Assembly (NCBI RefSeq): GCF_000026185.1
Contig: NC_010694.1
Location: forward strand, 3,596,001 to 3,660,000
Direction of reading: 5' to 3'
Length of the DNA: 64,000 bases
Source of the DNA: Erwinia tasmaniensis Et1/99
Lineage (GTDB): Bacteria; Pseudomonadota; Gammaproteobacteria; Enterobacterales; Enterobacteriaceae
Position numbers and translations under genes: made by a program. A model generated the notes under the pieces. The model was not told the origin of the DNA, made no database searches, and saw nothing but the letters and a program-made list of their open reading frames with translations. Positions 9,642 to 17,908 of this stretch are shown piece after piece (position 1 is the first letter of the stretch; each line of letters opens with the position of its first letter).

Positions 9642-9926
9642 TTAATGTGAGGCAAGTTCCTGAAAGAATTTAGGGTTGGCCTGTATGGTCGCCAGCACCT
9701 TCGCCGCCAGTCCGGTCGGGTTACGCCTGCCCGTTTCCCAGCTTTTAATGGTATCGAGGCTGGTGCCGAGCACCTTCGCCATTTCATCCTGCGTCACGTT
9801 CAGCTGGGCGCGGAGTGCCTTCACATCAGCCAGTTCGTAGCGCGTGACGCGGGCAGGCGCTTTAACGCCTTTTTTGATCTCGACGGCTTCTTCCAGAGAC
9901 GCCTTCAGTTCGTCAAAAAAACTCAT
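9642..9926 (-). CDS. HTH antitoxin of a toxin-first (HigBA-like) pair
   Basis: A 94-residue protein with a Cro/C1-type helix-turn-helix in its second half (LRAQLNVTQDEMAKVLGTSLDTIKSWETGRRNPTGLAAKVL), as in HigA/NadS-type antitoxins. The ATG of MSFFDEL sits 1 bp beyond the stop of the upstream toxin gene and has a GAGGTG ribosome site inside the toxin's end, so the two are cotranslated. A longer frame (five extra residues) overlaps the toxin. The expected role is neutralising the toxin and repressing the shared promoter through the palindromes near 10270-10296. It lies in the plasmid-derived insertion between glpG and glpE and probably served plasmid maintenance. Confidence 0.8.
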   Translation of the reverse strand: MSFFDELKASLEEAVEIKKGVKAPARVTRYELADVKALRAQLNVTQDEMAKVLGTSLDTIKSWETGRRNPTGLAAKVLATIQANPKFFQELASH

Positions 9927-9927
9927 G

Positions 9928-10260
9928 TTACACCTCGTCATTCAGTAGTTTAGTCAGCTTCTTCAGATCGACTTTTTCGGCGTCAGTCAGGCTGTCTTTG
10001 GTGCTTTTCGGGTAGGCCATCACCAGATAGATAATCTGGTCGGTGGCCAGGAAATAAATCAACCGCGCACTGCCGCTTTTTCCCTGATTGCCGGTTGCCA
10101 TTCTGATTTTTCGCAGCCCGCCGGTTTGCCTGATTGAATCACCTTTATCCGGTGATTCAATCAGCGTTTTCTGGAGATCTTTTAGCTCGTCGTCCGTGGC
10201 GATTTGCTTTATCTGACGGGTAAACATCGGCGTTTCGATAAACTCTATCGCATGGCTCAC
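9928..10260 (-). CDS. RelE/HigB-superfamily mRNA interferase toxin
   Basis: A 110-residue protein of the RelE/HigB type: an N-terminal FIETPMFTRQIKQI helix, a central GGLRKIRMATGNQGKSGSARLIYFL sheet with the usual Arg residues, and IIYLVMAYPKSTKDSLTDAEK near the end. Such toxins cut mRNA on the ribosome. The start is GTG, with AGGGAA upstream. The toxin precedes its antitoxin, as in higBA loci. The intact length suggests that it is functional or only recently immobilised in the chromosome. Confidence 0.8.
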   Translation of the reverse strand: MSHAIEFIETPMFTRQIKQIATDDELKDLQKTLIESPDKGDSIRQTGGLRKIRMATGNQGKSGSARLIYFLATDQIIYLVMAYPKSTKDSLTDAEKVDLKKLTKLLNDEV

Positions 10261-10269
10261 TGTGTTATT

Positions 10270-10296
10270 CCCTTGCCTTGCAAGGGTACATTGTAC
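10270..10296 (-). promoter_or_regulatory. Palindromic operator/promoter of the toxin-antitoxin pair
   Basis: Two adjacent palindromes lie just upstream of the toxin start: CCCTTGC-CTT-GCAAGGG (10270-10286) and the near-perfect GTACATTGTAC (10286-10296). On the coding strand the second contains TACAAT, a plausible -10 element. Autoregulation by the HTH antitoxin is the usual arrangement. The binding itself is inferred. Confidence 0.5.
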
Positions 10297-10366
10297 ACCA
10301 AGATAATGTTGCGTCTACTTCGGTTATCACGCATGTACGGTGCTAAAGCATGACCAATTAACTAAA

Positions 10367-10585
10367 TTACGATTCTGGGCGTTCAGGAAGAAGCTTAACG
10401 ACAACGTAGACGACAAAAATCGTCAATCCGATCGCTATAAATCGCTCATGCCACGTTTCATAATGAAAAAACCAGTAGCAACAAACGATAAGAAGTACCC
10501 CACCCAAAAGTGAAACACCAGTTTCAATAATGGTATGGAATGTGCGCTGCCAAAAATTCAGTTTCTTAGGCTCATTTTTTTGCAT
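10367..10585 (-). CDS. Small two-helix membrane protein, partner of the 217-residue protein (module copy 1)
   Basis: A 72-residue protein starting MQKNEPKKLNFWQRTF. Two hydrophobic segments follow (about residues 24-42 and 50-66), separated by a short FFHYETW turn, with a charged LLPERPES tail. I choose the ATG that overlaps the last 14 bp of the upstream 217-residue gene, which implies translational coupling. A longer frame would run well into that gene. The topology and the aromatic-rich turn resemble the small membrane proteins at 32884-33066 and 42013-42192. I do not recognise the family. An immunity-like or membrane-anchor role for the larger partner is a guess from gene arrangement. Confidence 0.6.
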   Translation of the reverse strand: MQKNEPKKLNFWQRTFHTIIETGVSLLGGVLLIVCCYWFFHYETWHERFIAIGLTIFVVYVVVKLLPERPES

Positions 10586-11225
10586 TGATTTCACTCGATA
10601 CGATGTCAAGAATCCGTTCAAAAGCAGGCTGCCCCTGCGTTCTACGGACATTCAGGGCTTCAATAAATGGGTTGAGTGCTGGTTCGGCAAAGAAATAAAG
10701 CAGGTCGAAATTTCTTTGCCGAAGCGCATAATAAATTTCCGGGTTTACCTGGCGAAGACGTTCTGATGTGTAGAGACACCGTTCGATCATGCCGCCAATC
10801 AGTAAGGTATTGCCAATGATCCCCCCGCGCAGTTTGACAAACAGGGAGCTGCTTTGCGCGATTGAGGTGGCTATCCTTGAAGAAATGACAGAGTTAGTTA
10901 CAGCCCGCCCAGCCATTGAAGCAATGGTTTTGCTATAAATCGCGTTTTGCTTTGATTCAGGTACATCTTTGTTGAATGCGTGAAGAACAATCTCGATAGT
11001 TTTCGTGAAGTTATGATTTTCTAAAATACCGTACCTGATAGCTCTGACCATTCGTGTTTTTTCAATCTCACGACAAGATCTGGTGTCGGTATCCATAAAT
11101 CCATAAGCCAAATATCCAATGTCTTTTGGCACGGATAAAACGCCATCTAAAAAACCTATTACCGACTCCGGCGACATGATTATCTGGGCTATACGCCTCG
11201 CTATTTCAGTACAACTACGCATCAT
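10572..11225 (-). CDS. Unknown helical protein, module copy 1 (paralogue of the 32195-32887 product)
   Basis: A 217-residue, mostly helical protein with no family I can name. It aligns by eye with the 230-residue product at 32195-32887 over most of its length. The clearest shared points are a Tyr-rich segment at residues 39-45, an AGR/T-S pattern at 105-115, a Gly-rich hydrophobic stretch (KLRGGIIGNTLLIGGMI, 131-147), YYAL at 165-168 and LYFFAEP at 176-182. The start has an AAAAGGGA ribosome site. It is followed by the small membrane gene with a 14-bp overlap. It lies in the plasmid-derived insertion, upstream of the HigBA-like pair. The hydrophobic hairpin would fit membrane association. Function unknown. 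Confidence 0.65.
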   Translation of the reverse strand: MMRSCTEIARRIAQIIMSPESVIGFLDGVLSVPKDIGYLAYGFMDTDTRSCREIEKTRMVRAIRYGILENHNFTKTIEIVLHAFNKDVPESKQNAIYSKTIASMAGRAVTNSVISSRIATSIAQSSSLFVKLRGGIIGNTLLIGGMIERCLYTSERLRQVNPEIYYALRQRNFDLLYFFAEPALNPFIEALNVRRTQGQPAFERILDIVSSEINAKK

Positions 11226-11367
11226 AATCCCTTTTACTGTACTAAGTTTGCTTTACATACGATGATCGAAACTACGGCCAGGTCTATTTTTTAAGTCAGT
11301 TTTTCCTGTCCTTCCTACCGCCGGTTAGCTGCTGAAATTCTTATATTCCTGATCGAAACTACCGGTA

Positions 11368-11676
11368 CTAAAGCGTCAGGCCGTGATAGCGGGTGCGCTG
11401 CTTTTCCAGTTTCAGCTGGTGTTCGTGCTGTTTTACGAACGCATTAACCGGCTGAGATTGTCGCTCAAGCTCTCGACCTGCCCGCGCAAGCTGTTCACCT
11501 GACTGCTCAAGTGCTGACACACCCTGTCGCTGCGGCTCGGCGCGGTCAAAGTAGGGTTGCAGCCGTTTCCCGCTCTGTAATTCGATGTTAGGGATCACGA
11601 AGTTCAGCTCGAGGCGGACTTTGTCCTGATGCTCAACCCACAGACAGGCGTACTGGTCTTTGTCGAGACCGGTTAA
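11368..11676 (-). pseudogene. Fragment of a MobA/MbeA-type plasmid relaxase
   Basis: The reading frame begins without a start codon (LTGLDKDQYACLWVEHQ, just after an in-frame stop) and continues DKVRLELNFVIPNIELQ and SGKRLQPYFDRAEPQR. These match an internal part of ColE1-type MbeA/MobA relaxases, which nick the plasmid transfer origin. It then jumps to a Gln/Glu-rich tail ending KQRTRYHGLTL-stop. Both the N-terminal catalytic part and a central section are missing. It ends within about 25 bp of the glpE stop codon and so marks the right border of the insertion. Together with the rep fragment it shows that the insertion derives from a small mobilisable plasmid. Confidence 0.75.
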
Positions 11677-11701
11677 ACGTCACGTTGCCGCCGCACGGCT
11701 A

Positions 11702-12025
11702 TCACTGCGCGCTAACCTGCTGTGGAAAAGCGATGCGCCAGGCCTCGAAGCCACCGTCTATGCTGTAGGCCGCGCTAAAGCCCTGCCCCAGCAGGTACTG
11801 TGCGGCACCCTTGCTACTGTTACCGTGATAGCACATGACCAGCACCGGGCGCGCGAGATCGCTTTGCGCGAGAAACGGCGGCAGTGATTCATTGCTCAAG
11901 TGAAAGGCGCCGCTGGCATGTGCGGCGGCAAAGCTTTGTGCATCGCGAATATCCACCAGCAACGCGTTATCGTCTGCCAGTTTCTGCTGCGCCTGCTGGA
12001 TATTAATGCACTCAAATTGTTCCAT
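11702..12025 (-). CDS. glpE: Thiosulfate sulfurtransferase GlpE (single-domain rhodanese)
   Basis: GlpE transfers sulfane sulfur from thiosulfate to thiol acceptors. At 107 residues it matches the 108-residue E. coli protein. The active-site loop [14 protein letters not shown] places the catalytic Cys at residue 65. It is divergent from glpD, as in E. coli, but its usual downstream neighbour glpG is 4.7 kb away because of the plasmid-derived insertion, which begins directly after the GlpE stop. Confidence 0.95.
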   Translation of the reverse strand: MEQFECINIQQAQQKLADDNALLVDIRDAQSFAAAHASGAFHLSNESLPPFLAQSDLARPVLVMCYHGNSSKGAAQYLLGQGFSAAYSIDGGFEAWRIAFPQQVSAQ

Positions 12026-12197
12026 GACGGGGTCTCATCAAAAGCGAAATAGCGCTCATTATAGCCTGAAGCGAACGCACGATAACCCGTATAACAGCAG
12101 GGTTAAGACGTTTTAATTTGCTACAAATATGTTATGTGCATCACGCATAATTGTTTTTATCCGGTTAACGCTGGTATCAATGTTTGTTTGCAACTAA

Positions 12198-12220
12198 TAT
12201 AATGTTCGAAAACGAACATT
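12198..12220 (+). promoter_or_regulatory. glpD promoter -10 and GlpR operator
   Basis: A TATAAT hexamer at 12198-12203 overlaps a perfect inverted repeat, AATGTTCG-aaaa-CGAACATT, at 12201-12220. This agrees with the known GlpR operator type. A repressor bound here would block RNA polymerase at glpD. The -35 region is not clear, which would fit activation by CRP, but I cannot identify a convincing CRP site. Confidence 0.8.
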
Positions 12221-12252
12221 AGTAACAGATTCCGAATACCGGAGGAGATGAC

Positions 12253-13758
12253 GTGGAAACCAAAGACCTGATCGTAATCGGCGGCGGCATTAATGGAGCC
12301 GGCATCGCGGCTGATGCTGCCGGACGCGGGCTGTCGGTGCTGATGCTGGAGGCGCAAGATCTCGCCTGCGCCACCTCCTCCGCCAGTTCAAAACTGATCC
12401 ACGGTGGCCTGCGCTACCTGGAACACTATGAGTTTCGTCTGGTCAGCGAGGCGCTGGCCGAACGCGAAGTGCTGCTGAAAATGGCACCGCATATTGCCTT
12501 CCCAATGCGCTTTCTGCTGCCGCACCGCCCACATCTGCGTCCGGCATGGATGATCCGCGTCGGCCTGTTTATGTACGATCACTTGGGCAAACGTACCAGC
12601 CTGCCGGGGAGTAAAGGCGTGCGTTTTGGCTCAGAATCAGCACTTAAACCTGAAATTATGCGCGGTTTCGAATATTCCGACTGCTGGGTAGACGATGCCC
12701 GTCTGGTGGTACTGAACGCGCAGGAAGTTGAGAAACGTGGCGGCGAAGTTCGTACCCGGACCCGCGTCACGCGCGCCCGGCGTGAAGATGGCCTGTGGAT
12801 CGTTGAGGCCGAAGATATCGACAGCGGCAAAACCTTCACATGGCGTGCCAAAGGTCTGGTCAATGCCGCCGGCCCGTGGGTAAAACAGCTGTTTGATGAC
12901 AGCCTGAAACTTAAGTCTCCGTACGGGATCCGCCTGATCAAGGGCAGTCATATCGTCGTGCCGCGCATTGGTACGCAGAAGCAGGCCTACATTTTACAGA
13001 ATGAAGACAACCGCATCGTGTTCGTCATTCCGTGGATGGATGAGTTTTCGATTATCGGCACCACTGACGTCGAGTACAAAGGTGATGCGCACAATGTGAA
13101 AATCGATGATAACGAAATCAATTATCTGCTCAAGGTATTTAACGAGCACTTTAAGAAGGATCTCTCCCGCGACGATATCGTCTGGAGCTACTCCGGCGTA
13201 CGCCCACTGTGTGATGACGAGTCAGATTCCCCGCAGGCAATTACCCGCGATTATACGCTGGACGTGCATGACGATGGCGGTCAGGCCCCGCTGCTGTCGG
13301 TGTTCGGCGGTAAGCTCACCACCTATCGCAAACTGGCCGAACACGCGATGGAGAAATTAAGCAAATACTATCCGCATGCGGGAGCCGCCTGGACCAAAAG
13401 CTGCGTGCTGCCGGGCGGAAATTTTGCCGGAACGCGCGACGATTATGCCATCAGCCTGCGCCGCCGCTTCCCGTTTATCAGCGTTGAGATGGCGCGCCAC
13501 TACGCGCGCACCTACGGCAGCAACGCGGAGCAGCTGCTGAAAGGAGCGACCAGCCTGGCAGACCTGGGTGAACTGTTTGGTCACCATTTCTATGAGGCCG
13601 AGTTGCGCTATCTGGTGGAGCATGAGTGGGTACGCGCCACCGATGATGCTATCTGGCGCCGAACCAAAGAAGGCATGTGGCTGAATGAAGCGCAGCAGGC
13701 ACGCATTGGTGAATGGTTGGCGCAACACGCCAAACCTCTGCTGTCGCTGGCATCCTGA
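12253..13758 (+). CDS. glpD: Aerobic glycerol-3-phosphate dehydrogenase
   Basis: GlpD is a membrane-associated flavoprotein that oxidises glycerol 3-phosphate to dihydroxyacetone phosphate and passes electrons to quinone. The 501 residues equal the E. coli length. The N-terminal FAD-binding motif is IVIGGGINGAGIAADAAGRG. Other landmarks are SSKLIHGGLRYLE, LIKGSHIVVP, GTTDVEYKGD, YSGVRPLCDDE and FGGKLTTYRKLAE. It starts at GTG after a strong GGAGGAG site. Together with glpE, glpG and glpR it forms the glp cluster, repressed by GlpR through the operator just upstream. A hairpin terminator follows. Confidence 0.97.
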   Translation: METKDLIVIGGGINGAGIAADAAGRGLSVLMLEAQDLACATSSASSKLIHGGLRYLEHYEFRLVSEALAEREVLLKMAPHIAFPMRFLLPHRPHLRPAWMIRVGLFMYDHLGKRTSLPGSKGVRFGSESALKPEIMRGFEYSDCWVDDARLVVLNAQEVEKRGGEVRTRTRVTRARREDGLWIVEAEDIDSGKTFTWRAKGLVNAAGPWVKQLFDDSLKLKSPYGIRLIKGSHIVVPRIGTQKQAYILQNEDNRIVFVIPWMDEFSIIGTTDVEYKGDAHNVKIDDNEINYLLKVFNEHFKKDLSRDDIVWSYSGVRPLCDDESDSPQAITRDYTLDVHDDGGQAPLLSVFGGKLTTYRKLAEHAMEKLSKYYPHAGAAWTKSCVLPGGNFAGTRDDYAISLRRRFPFISVEMARHYARTYGSNAEQLLKGATSLADLGELFGHHFYEAELRYLVEHEWVRATDDAIWRRTKEGMWLNEAQQARIGEWLAQHAKPLLSLAS

Positions 13759-13766
13759 TGGAGATT

Positions 13767-13798
13767 GGGCGGACCCAAAAATAAAGGGCCGCCCTTTA
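13767..13798 (+). terminator. Probable glpD terminator
   Basis: GGGCGG-A-CCC pairs with GGGCCGCCC across an A-rich loop, with one bulged base, followed by TTT. It starts 8 bp after the glpD stop. Confidence 0.5.
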
Positions 13799-13854
13799 AC
13801 ACCAACCTCTGTGGGCAGGCCCGCTACACCAGGTGGTGAACCGCATTAAGGCTT

Positions 13855-14286
13855 TTAGCTTCCGCTGCGGGAAGACGCATCCTCTTTTTTCAATTCCGAC
13901 AACTGCTTATTAGTCTCTGCTAGTTGCTTTTCGATGTCCTTCATCTGATTGAGAGTGTACTCATTAAGGTAGGCTAATTGAGCATCACGCTCCGCGTCAT
14001 TCTTGATATATTCACCAGTCACATTAGTGTTGATTTCTAATTTTTTTTGGAGTATTACCAAACTTTCTTCAAGTTTTTGTTTATTTTCCAATAGAGCAGT
14101 GATGTCGGGTTGTTCGACAACATTCAGAGAAGATGATTTTTTTTCCTTAGTGGCTTTGGGTAATGGCTCATTGGAATACTCAATGTTGCCCAGTCTTCTT
14201 TTCAGTTGAGAGCAAGCTCGATCCGACGTGTGGCTTTCCTGATTATCAGGCAGAATATCTTTAGAATCCGTTGGTCTAATGTCCAT
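13855..14286 (-). CDS. Unknown coiled-coil protein in an AT-rich island
   Basis: A 143-residue hydrophilic protein with no family I recognise. Residues 1-60 are rich in Ser, Asp, Asn and Lys and look disordered. Residues from about 65 to 135 have strong heptad character (ALLENKQKLEESLVILQKKLE ... MKDIEKQLAETNKQLSELKKE), so a long coiled coil is likely. The base composition is AT-rich compared with glpD and glgP on either side, which suggests horizontal transfer. It lies 147 bp downstream of the 275-residue unknown gene in the same direction, so the two probably belong together. A secreted or host-interaction role is possible in a plant-associated bacterium but nothing in the sequence proves it. 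Confidence 0.6.
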   Translation of the reverse strand: MDIRPTDSKDILPDNQESHTSDRACSQLKRRLGNIEYSNEPLPKATKEKKSSSLNVVEQPDITALLENKQKLEESLVILQKKLEINTNVTGEYIKNDAERDAQLAYLNEYTLNQMKDIEKQLAETNKQLSELKKEDASSRSGS

Positions 14287-14433
14287 AACTTCCCCTTTGA
14301 AATTAAACTATAAATCCATAAGACATTTTTCCACAAGAGACGTGACTTCAAAGTCATGATTTTTTATTGTGTCCATCAGGCTATTGACCAATAAATTAAA
14401 CATGACAGAGAGAGAACCGTCGAACGCAAAAAA

Positions 14434-15261
14434 TTATTTTCTTAGGAGTGCAGTATCCTCTGTGCCTACCCTATTATATTCATTTATAAGCCGATTGCTC
14501 CGTTCAGAAAGAACAAGAGGCATCTCTCTGAGATACTTCTCTACCGTCACCATGATGATTTCGGTGGCTTCGCGTCTATCATCAAGGATTTTATCAATTT
14601 TCATTATTTCCTCACGACTCTTACTGGTCCTTAGGTCAAACGTTTTTTCCCTGTCTGCTGGCACCAATTCACCATCAAGAGGTTTATTATTAATTTTTGC
14701 CTGAAATGTATTTGTCTCACTAATGATTTTATTTATTTTAGACACACCCTTGCTCCGTCTTCCTAAGAGCTCGTTGAGTTTCACCTCTAACTTTAAAGGA
14801 ATGCCTTTACGTTCCAATTCCATTTTAATTCTTAGGCCAGGCAAGTTATCCTTATTTTCATCCAATATTTTCTGGGCTATTTCTTGACGTTTTATATCAT
14901 CTACACCAGGGACATTACCCTTCAAAAAGGCATTGTTTATTTTATTAGTTGTTATTAATTTTGATTCCTCTGGCCTGGTGTAAACCATAGCATTGATGAT
15001 TTTTGCATTACATTCACTCGACCCCAGATTGTAAGTTGAAACTCTTAAAATATTATCTCTTAATGTCTTATTTTTAGTTTTAATAGCCTTATTTTCCAGT
15101 GCTTTGCGAAAAGTGGAGTTACCGATAAGATCTGCACCAACAGAGCTATCTACAACGCTCTCTAATTTTTTTAGTATTTTCCTTGCGTCATAGTCGGATA
15201 TAGTAGCACCCAACACATTGCAAGCTTTTAAGTAAAGGAGATGACAATTTATAGCTGACAT
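14434..15261 (-). CDS. Unknown 275-residue protein in an AT-rich island
   Basis: A 275-residue, Lys- and Asn-rich, mostly helical protein with no membrane segment or signal peptide and no family I can name. It begins MSAINCHLLYLKACNVLGATISDYDARKI and ends NRVGTEDTALLRK. The gene is clearly AT-rich compared with glpD and glgP, a sign of foreign origin. It is followed by the coiled-coil gene at 13855-14286. I looked upstream for an Hrp-box (GGAACC ... CCAC) that would suggest a type III secreted protein and found none. The operon partner, function and origin remain open. Confidence 0.6.
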   Translation of the reverse strand: MSAINCHLLYLKACNVLGATISDYDARKILKKLESVVDSSVGADLIGNSTFRKALENKAIKTKNKTLRDNILRVSTYNLGSSECNAKIINAMVYTRPEESKLITTNKINNAFLKGNVPGVDDIKRQEIAQKILDENKDNLPGLRIKMELERKGIPLKLEVKLNELLGRRSKGVSKINKIISETNTFQAKINNKPLDGELVPADREKTFDLRTSKSREEIMKIDKILDDRREATEIIMVTVEKYLREMPLVLSERSNRLINEYNRVGTEDTALLRK

Positions 15262-15438
15262 GTTTCTATTCCATAAAAGCCATTATTTTACAAAAAAAAT
15301 ACGACTATCATTGTATAAAACGCTACTCATAAAAATAAATCACATATTCCACATGGAAAACTGCCGGCAAACAGAAAAGACAAAAAAGGGGAAGCACCGC
15401 TAAGGATCGCCACGGTGCTTTAAGAAAATTACAGATAC

Positions 15439-17886
15439 CTATAACTGAATCGGTTTAATTGCCCATATTTCATCGGCATATTCCTTAATCGTGCGGTCAG
15501 AAGAGAAGTAGCCCATATTGGCGATATTATGTAGCGCACAGCGTGTCCAGGTATCGGGGTTACGGTACAGTTTGTCCACTTTATCCTGAGTATCAACATA
15601 ACTGCGATAGTCGGCCAGCAGCTGGTAGTGGTCACCCAGATTCACCAAGGAATCAAATATATTGCGGTAACGTCCAGGCTCCTGCGGGCTGAACACGCCG
15701 GTGGCGATTTGTGTCAGCACCTGATGCAGTTCGGCATCCTGTTCATAATAGAGATGAGAGTTATAACCGTTGCTGCGCAGCGCCTCTACCTGCGGCGTAG
15801 TATTGCCAAAGATAAAGATATTCTCCGCGCCAACATGGTCGAGCATCTCAACGTTAGCGCCATCCAGCGTACCAATGGTCAGCGCACCGTTGAGCGCAAA
15901 CTTCATATTGCTGGTGCCCGATGCTTCCGTCCCCGCCAGCGAGATCTGTTCGGACAGATCGGCCGCCGGAATGATTATCTGCGCCAGGCTGACGCTATAA
16001 TTGGGAATAAACACCACCTTCAGTTTACTTTTAACCTGAGGATCATTATTGATAACCTGCGCAACATCATTAATCAGATGGATAATGTGTTTTGCCGTCT
16101 GGTAGGCCGATGCCGCCTTACCCGCGAAGATGCTAACTCTGGGCACCCAGTCCGCGTCCGGTTCCGCCTTAATACGGTTGTAGCGGGTGATAATATGCAG
16201 CACGTTCAGCAGCTGCCGCTTGTACTCATGAATACGTTTGATCTGCACGTCAAACATCGCCTGCGGATCGATGACAATATCCAGTTTTTGGCTGACAAAT
16301 TCGGCCAGGCGCTTTTTATTTTGCAGCTTGGCATGGGCAATCAGCTCAATAAAGTTGGGAAAGTCGATATGCTGTTTTAGCTCGTCCAACTGGCTAAGCT
16401 CAGTTCGCCAGGTGCGGCCAATCGTCTCATCCAGTACGGCAGAGAGCGGGGGATTCGCCAGCGCCAGCCAACGGCGCGGCGTGATCCCATTCGTTTTGTT
16501 GCAGAAACGCCCCGGAAACAGTTTGGCAAAGTCGGCAAACAGCGACTGTACCATCAGGTTGGAGTGCAGTTCAGAGACGCCGTTGACCATATGGCTGGCC
16601 ACCACGGCCAGCCACGCCATACGGATCCGGCGGCCGTTGTTTTCATCAATAATCGAAATACGTGCCAGCAGCTCCCAGTCATCCGGGTACTGCTCCTGAA
16701 CGGTCTTCAGAAAATAGTCATTAATATCAAAGATGATTTGCAGATGTCGCGGCAGGATTTTGCCGATCATATCCACCGGCCAGGTTTCCAACGCCTCCTG
16801 CATCAGGGTATGGTTGGTGTAGGAGAACACCTGACAGGTGACGTCGAAAGCATCATCCCAACTGAATTTATTTTCGTCAATCAGCAGGCGCATCAGCTCG
16901 GGAATGGCCAGCACCGGGTGAGTGTCATTGAGATGCAAAGCGATTTTATCGGCGAGATTATCGAAGGTCTGGTGCATCGTCCAATGGCGGTGAAGAATAT
17001 CCTGCACCGTGGCCGAGACAAGAAAATACTCCTGCCGCAGCCTTAGCTCGCGCCCAGAATAGGTGGAGTCATTCGGATAGAGCACGCGTGAGACGTTTTC
17101 AGAATGGTTTTTATCCTCTACGGCGGCAAAGTAATCTCCCTGGTTAAATTTCCCCAGGTTGATTTCATTACTCGCCTGCGCGCCCCACAAACGCAAGGTA
17201 TTGGTGGTATCCGTATCGTAGCCAGGGATAATCTGATCGTATGCCGTGGCCAGTACTTCTTCCGTTTCTACCCAGCGCGCACGGCTCCCCTCATGCTGAA
17301 TACGCCCGCCAAAGCGCACTTTGTAGCGGGTATTGAAACGTTGAAACTCCCACGGATTACCATATTCCAGCCAGTAGTCCGGCGACTCTGCCTGACGGCC
17401 TTCGACAATATTCTGTTTAAACATGCCGTATTCATAACGGATGCCGTAGCCACGGCCGGGCAGGCCCAGCGTCGCGAGTGAGTCAAGAAAGCAGGCCGCC
17501 AGCCGCCCCAGTCCACCATTGCCCAGGCCCGGGTCGCTCTCTTCCTCAATCAGGTCTTCCAGGTCGAAGCCCATCTCCTCCAGCGCCGCCTGCGTATCGT
17601 TGTACATGCCCATCGCCAGCAGCGCATTAGACAGCGTGCGCCCGACAAGAAACTCCATCGACAGGTAGTAGACCTGCCGCACGTCCTGGGATAACTGAGC
17701 ACGATTGGAACGCAGCCAACGCTCCACCATACGATCGCGCACCGCCAGCAGCGTGGCGTTCAGCCATTCATGTTTGTTGGCAATCGCAGGATCTTTGCCA
17801 AGGGTAAACATCAGCTTATAGGCGATGGAATGCTTGAGTGCATCGACGCTAAGCGTGGGCGAGGCATAGGAGAAAGGAGCGTTCAT
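15439..17886 (-). CDS. glgP: Glycogen phosphorylase
   Basis: GlgP releases glucose 1-phosphate from glycogen chains. From the ATG of [13 protein letters not shown] the protein is 815 residues, the E. coli length. A longer open frame to 18099 runs back into glgA and is not supported. Landmarks are [29 protein letters not shown] and the pyridoxal-phosphate site [28 protein letters not shown]. It is the last gene of glgBXCAP, 22 bp after glgA. Because malP is broken, this is the only complete alpha-glucan phosphorylase in the window. Confidence 0.97.
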   Translation of the reverse strand: MNAPFSYASPTLSVDALKHSIAYKLMFTLGKDPAIANKHEWLNATLLAVRDRMVERWLRSNRAQLSQDVRQVYYLSMEFLVGRTLSNALLAMGMYNDTQAALEEMGFDLEDLIEEESDPGLGNGGLGRLAACFLDSLATLGLPGRGYGIRYEYGMFKQNIVEGRQAESPDYWLEYGNPWEFQRFNTRYKVRFGGRIQHEGSRARWVETEEVLATAYDQIIPGYDTDTTNTLRLWGAQASNEINLGKFNQGDYFAAVEDKNHSENVSRVLYPNDSTYSGRELRLRQEYFLVSATVQDILHRHWTMHQTFDNLADKIALHLNDTHPVLAIPELMRLLIDENKFSWDDAFDVTCQVFSYTNHTLMQEALETWPVDMIGKILPRHLQIIFDINDYFLKTVQEQYPDDWELLARISIIDENNGRRIRMAWLAVVASHMVNGVSELHSNLMVQSLFADFAKLFPGRFCNKTNGITPRRWLALANPPLSAVLDETIGRTWRTELSQLDELKQHIDFPNFIELIAHAKLQNKKRLAEFVSQKLDIVIDPQAMFDVQIKRIHEYKRQLLNVLHIITRYNRIKAEPDADWVPRVSIFAGKAASAYQTAKHIIHLINDVAQVINNDPQVKSKLKVVFIPNYSVSLAQIIIPAADLSEQISLAGTEASGTSNMKFALNGALTIGTLDGANVEMLDHVGAENIFIFGNTTPQVEALRSNGYNSHLYYEQDAELHQVLTQIATGVFSPQEPGRYRNIFDSLVNLGDHYQLLADYRSYVDTQDKVDKLYRNPDTWTRCALHNIANMGYFSSDRTIKEYADEIWAIKPIQL

Positions 17887-17908
17887 AGCAGTACCCCACT
17901 TTATTTGT

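Noticed and set aside
12121..12150. CRP site upstream of glpD
   Set aside because: A partly symmetric sequence (TTATGTGCATCACGCATAA) is present but does not match TGTGA-N6-TCACA well enough to claim.
15262..15438. Hrp-box promoter for the unknown 275-residue gene
   Set aside because: No GGAACC-N15/16-CCAC pattern on the coding strand upstream of the gene.
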